Source of the DNA: Bdellovibrionales bacterium
Lineage (GTDB): Bacteria > Bdellovibrionota_G > JALEGL01 > JAGRMV01
Direction: 5' to 3'
Assembly (NCBI GenBank): GCA_020434365.1
Contig: JAGRAX010000008.1
Location: 1-34,022 of the forward strand
DNA length: 34,022 nt
Positions 31,706 through 34,022 of the stretch are shown piece after piece. A program made the position numbers and the translations under genes. The first letter of the stretch is position 1; the number at the start of each line of letters is the position of its first letter. A model generated the notes under the pieces. That model was not told where the DNA came from. It searched no databases and saw nothing but the letters and a program-made list of their open reading frames with translations.

Positions 31706-34022
31706 ATGAACACAGATCCTGTACAAAGCTCAACATCCGTAAAAACCTCATCCCAAACAGCTCGTCGAACTAAGAAAACGCAAGGCAAAGGTATCCGCTA
31801 CAGCCGTTATTTTGCTACAGAAGGAACCCATCCTTTTGATGAAATCACCTGGGAAACGCGCAATGCTGTCATCACCAACGAAAAAGGGCAGCAAGTTTTT
31901 GCTCAAAATGATGTAGAGATTCCAAGCACTTGGTCCATGCTCGCCACAAATGTTGTGGTCTCAAAATACTTTAGAGGCGCGCTTGGAAGCCCAGAGCGAG
32001 AAACTTCTGTCAAACAACTCATCACACGTGTTGCAGGAACCATTGCCACCTGGGCCAAAGAACAAAATTATTTTGCCACAAATAAAGAGCTCAAAGCCTT
32101 TGAGGAAGACCTGACCTATCTGCTGGTACATCAAAAAGTCGCTTTCAACTCTCCTGTTTGGTTCAATGTCGGCATCGAAGAGCAGCCCCAGTGCTCCGCA
32201 TGTTTTATCAACTCTGTTGAAGACTCTATGACCTCTATTCTGGACCTGGCCAAAACAGAAGGCATGCTTTTCAAAGGAGGATCAGGTACCGGAACCAACT
32301 TTTCCTCCATTCGTTCTTCAAAAGAAAGCCTGACCATGGGCGGCACAGCCTCTGGGCCAGTCTCATTCATGAAGGGCTTTGATGCCTTTGCAGGCGTAAT
32401 CAAATCCGGAGGGAAAACGCGCCGAGCTGCAAAAATGGTGATTTTGGATGTGGATCATCCAGACATTATGGAGTTTATTGAGTGTAAAGTTGAGGAAGAA
32501 AAGAAAGCGTGGGCTTTGATTGATTCAGGCTATGATGGATCTTTTACCGGTGAAGCCTACGGATCTGTATTTTTCCAAAACTCCAACAACTCTGTTCGCG
32601 TTTCAGATGAATTCATGGAAGCTGCAGAGCAAGAAGGTACTTGGTCCACCAAAGCCGTTACCACAGGAGCTCCTGTGGAAAGTTACAAAGCCAAATCCAT
32701 TTTAAACAAAATTGCAAAAGCTGCCTGGACCTGTGGAGACCCTGGTTTGCAATTTGATACCACGATCAACCAATGGCACACCTGCCCGGTATCTGATCGT
32801 ATCTATGCTTCGAACCCATGTTCGGAATATATGTTTTTAAACGATACAGCCTGCAATTTGGCTTCTTTGAATCTTTTGACTTATGTCAATGAGAACCAAG
32901 AATTTGACGTAGAAGCTTTTAGAGCTGCGACACGGACTACCATTTTGGCCCAAGAAATTCTTGTGGACATGGCTTCCTACCCGACCTCGAGAATTGAGAT
33001 CAACAGTCATGACTATCGTCCACTGGGGATCGGCTATGCGAACCTAGGCGCACTTTTGATGTCAATGGGACTTCCTTATGACTCCGATGAAGGAAGAGCC
33101 TTTGCCGCAGCCGTGACCGCAATCATGACCGGACACTGCTATCGAGTCTCGAGTGAAGTAGCTGCAGATCGAGGAAGTTTTGCGGGATATGGTCCAAACA
33201 GGGAACCCATGCTTCGCGTAATCAGAAAACATGCCGATGCCGTTCAAAAAATTGATCAAGAGTTGATCTCAGAAAGCCTCTATCAAGCAGCACTTGAAGA
33301 CTGGGAAGCAGCTTATGAAAGCGGCAAAAGATATGGATATCGAAACAGTCAAATCAGCGTCCTTGCGCCTACGGGTACCATTGGTTTCATGATGGATTGT
33401 GACACCACAGGCATTGAGCCTGACATTGCTCTGGTCAAATACAAAAAACTTGTCGGCAACGGTTTTCTAAAGATCGTAAACCAGACAGTTCCAAAGGCTT
33501 TAACAAAGTTGGGTTATACCAGCGAGCAAAAGCAGGACATCTTAGATTATATTGACAAAAATGAGACCATCGAAGGAGCTCCATGGGTTGAAGATACAGA
33601 TTTGGCTGTTTTTGACTGCGCGTTCAAAGCTCTACATGGTACGCGTTACATTCACTATATGGGTCACCTAAAAATGATGGCAGCAGTACAGCCCTTTCTT
33701 TCAGGAGCGATCTCAAAAACTGTGAACGTTCCCAATCAAATTTCACCTGAGGAAATTGCCCAAACCTATGTAACCGCATGGAAACTTGGGCTCAAAGCTG
33801 TGGCTGTATACCGAGACGGCTGCAAACGTTCGCAGCCCCTCAATACATCCAAAACTGAAAAGACCAAAATCGTATCCGTCGAAGGCAAACCCTATCGAAG
33901 AAGACTTCCAGAAGAAAGAACGGCCATGACACATAAATTTAGTGTTGGAGGTCATGAAGGGTACATCACCGTTGGAATGTACGAAGATGGAAAACCGGGA
34001 GAAATTTTCTTGGTGATGTCCA
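31706..34022 (+). CDS. nrdJ: vitamin B12-dependent (class II) ribonucleotide reductase, 3' end outside window
   Basis: Adenosylcobalamin-dependent reductase that makes deoxyribonucleotides with or without oxygen. 772 codons are visible and the frame is open to the window edge. An N-terminal Ser/Thr/Lys-rich tail (about 1-28) precedes the barrel. The likely redox pair is Cys166 (CSACFINS) and Cys383; the thiyl-radical Cys372 lies in NPCSEYMFLNDTACNLAS with Asn370 and Glu374, and the Cys372-Cys383 spacing of 11 equals that of characterised class II enzymes. The substrate loop is LAPTGTIGFMMDCDTTGIEPD. After about 725 begins the TSCPD-type C-terminal domain (THKFSVGGHEGYITVGMYED), as in the long NrdJ forms. 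An NrdR box lies upstream. Dependence on B12 matches queG in this window. Confidence 0.97.
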   Translation, partial: MNTDPVQSSTSVKTSSQTARRTKKTQGKGIRYSRYFATEGTHPFDEITWETRNAVITNEKGQQVFAQNDVEIPSTWSMLATNVVVSKYFRGALGSPERETSVKQLITRVAGTIATWAKEQNYFATNKELKAFEEDLTYLLVHQKVAFNSPVWFNVGIEEQPQCSACFINSVEDSMTSILDLAKTEGMLFKGGSGTGTNFSSIRSSKESLTMGGTASGPVSFMKGFDAFAGVIKSGGKTRRAAKMVILDVDHPDIMEFIECKVEEEKKAWALIDSGYDGSFTGEAYGSVFFQNSNNSVRVSDEFMEAAEQEGTWSTKAVTTGAPVESYKAKSILNKIAKAAWTCGDPGLQFDTTINQWHTCPVSDRIYASNPCSEYMFLNDTACNLASLNLLTYVNENQEFDVEAFRAATRTTILAQEILVDMASYPTSRIEINSHDYRPLGIGYANLGALLMSMGLPYDSDEGRAFAAAVTAIMTGHCYRVSSEVAADRGSFAGYGPNREPMLRVIRKHADAVQKIDQELISESLYQAALEDWEAAYESGKRYGYRNSQISVLAPTGTIGFMMDCDTTGIEPDIALVKYKKLVGNGFLKIVNQTVPKALTKLGYTSEQKQDILDYIDKNETIEGAPWVEDTDLAVFDCAFKALHGTRYIHYMGHLKMMAAVQPFLSGAISKTVNVPNQISPEEIAQTYVTAWKLGLKAVAVYRDGCKRSQPLNTSKTEKTKIVSVEGKPYRRRLPEERTAMTHKFSVGGHEGYITVGMYEDGKPGEIFLVMS

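Noticed and set aside
1-34022. CRISPR array, tRNA/rRNA genes, phage or toxin-antitoxin modules
   Set aside because: No regularly spaced repeats and no recognisable RNA genes. The small secreted or CBS proteins do not form a toxin-antitoxin pair.

Overview
The window looks like mostly core chromosome of a Gram-negative bacterium with mid-40s %G+C (judged by eye, not computed). Evidence for Gram-negative: several lipobox signal peptides, an HtrA-type protease, three tandem parvulin/SurA-type periplasmic chaperones and a surA-pdxA neighbour pair. The block mfd / PpiC-like / PpiC-like / surA / pdxA / phosphohexomutase / uvrA, a two-subunit 2-oxoglutarate:ferredoxin oxidoreductase, a B12-dependent ribonucleotide reductase and lipoproteins with two-cysteine beta-rich repeats recall Bdellovibrionota or other former Deltaproteobacteria. 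That placement is inference; no rRNA or tRNA gene is present to anchor it.

Layout. 1-1605 (minus): a lipoprotein HtrA/DegP protease cut by the left window edge, and a small secreted protein. 1746-6903 (plus): a degenerate cupin, queG (queuosine synthesis), then a compact cassette CBS / korA / korB / CBS, so the ferredoxin-linked 2-oxoglutarate oxidoreductase is bracketed by two small CBS-pair proteins. 6915-10323 (minus): a flavin reductase and a very large orphan protein with a type IV prepilin N-terminus. 10447-23290 (plus, one uninterrupted run): a small Cys-rich secreted protein, mfd, three parvulin-family chaperones, pdxA, a phosphohexomutase, uvrA and plsC. 23287-26163 (minus): a small secreted protein, a lipoprotein cyclophilin and two paralogous lipoproteins that together carry four copies of a two-cysteine repeat. 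26359-28359 (plus): transketolase. 28385-29904 (minus): a glyoxalase-II-like metallo-hydrolase and a YgfZ homologue, overlapping by 4 nt. 29959-31391 (plus): a Gph-like HAD phosphatase and a nitroreductase. 31706 to the right edge: nrdJ.

Structure not explained by genes: a 51-bp hairpin-forming repeat occurs twice in the same orientation (26210-26260 and 31391-31441), bracketing the transketolase-to-nitroreductase segment. The 314-bp nrdJ leader holds a near-perfect palindrome matching the NrdR box. I see no CRISPR array, transposase, phage gene, tRNA/rRNA or convincing intrinsic terminator. Convergent gene pairs abut or overlap.

How the genes work together: the long plus-strand run joins transcription-coupled and nucleotide-excision repair (Mfd, UvrA) with outer-membrane protein folding (three parvulins) and PLP, sugar-phosphate and phospholipid synthesis. 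The minus-strand lipoprotein block and the HtrA protease add further envelope quality control. No obviously new defence or mobile system is present. The most unusual items are the CBS-KOR-CBS cassette, the two-Cys repeat lipoproteins, the stepwise loss of catalytic residues across the parvulin trio, the giant orphan prepilin-like protein and the paired 51-bp repeats.
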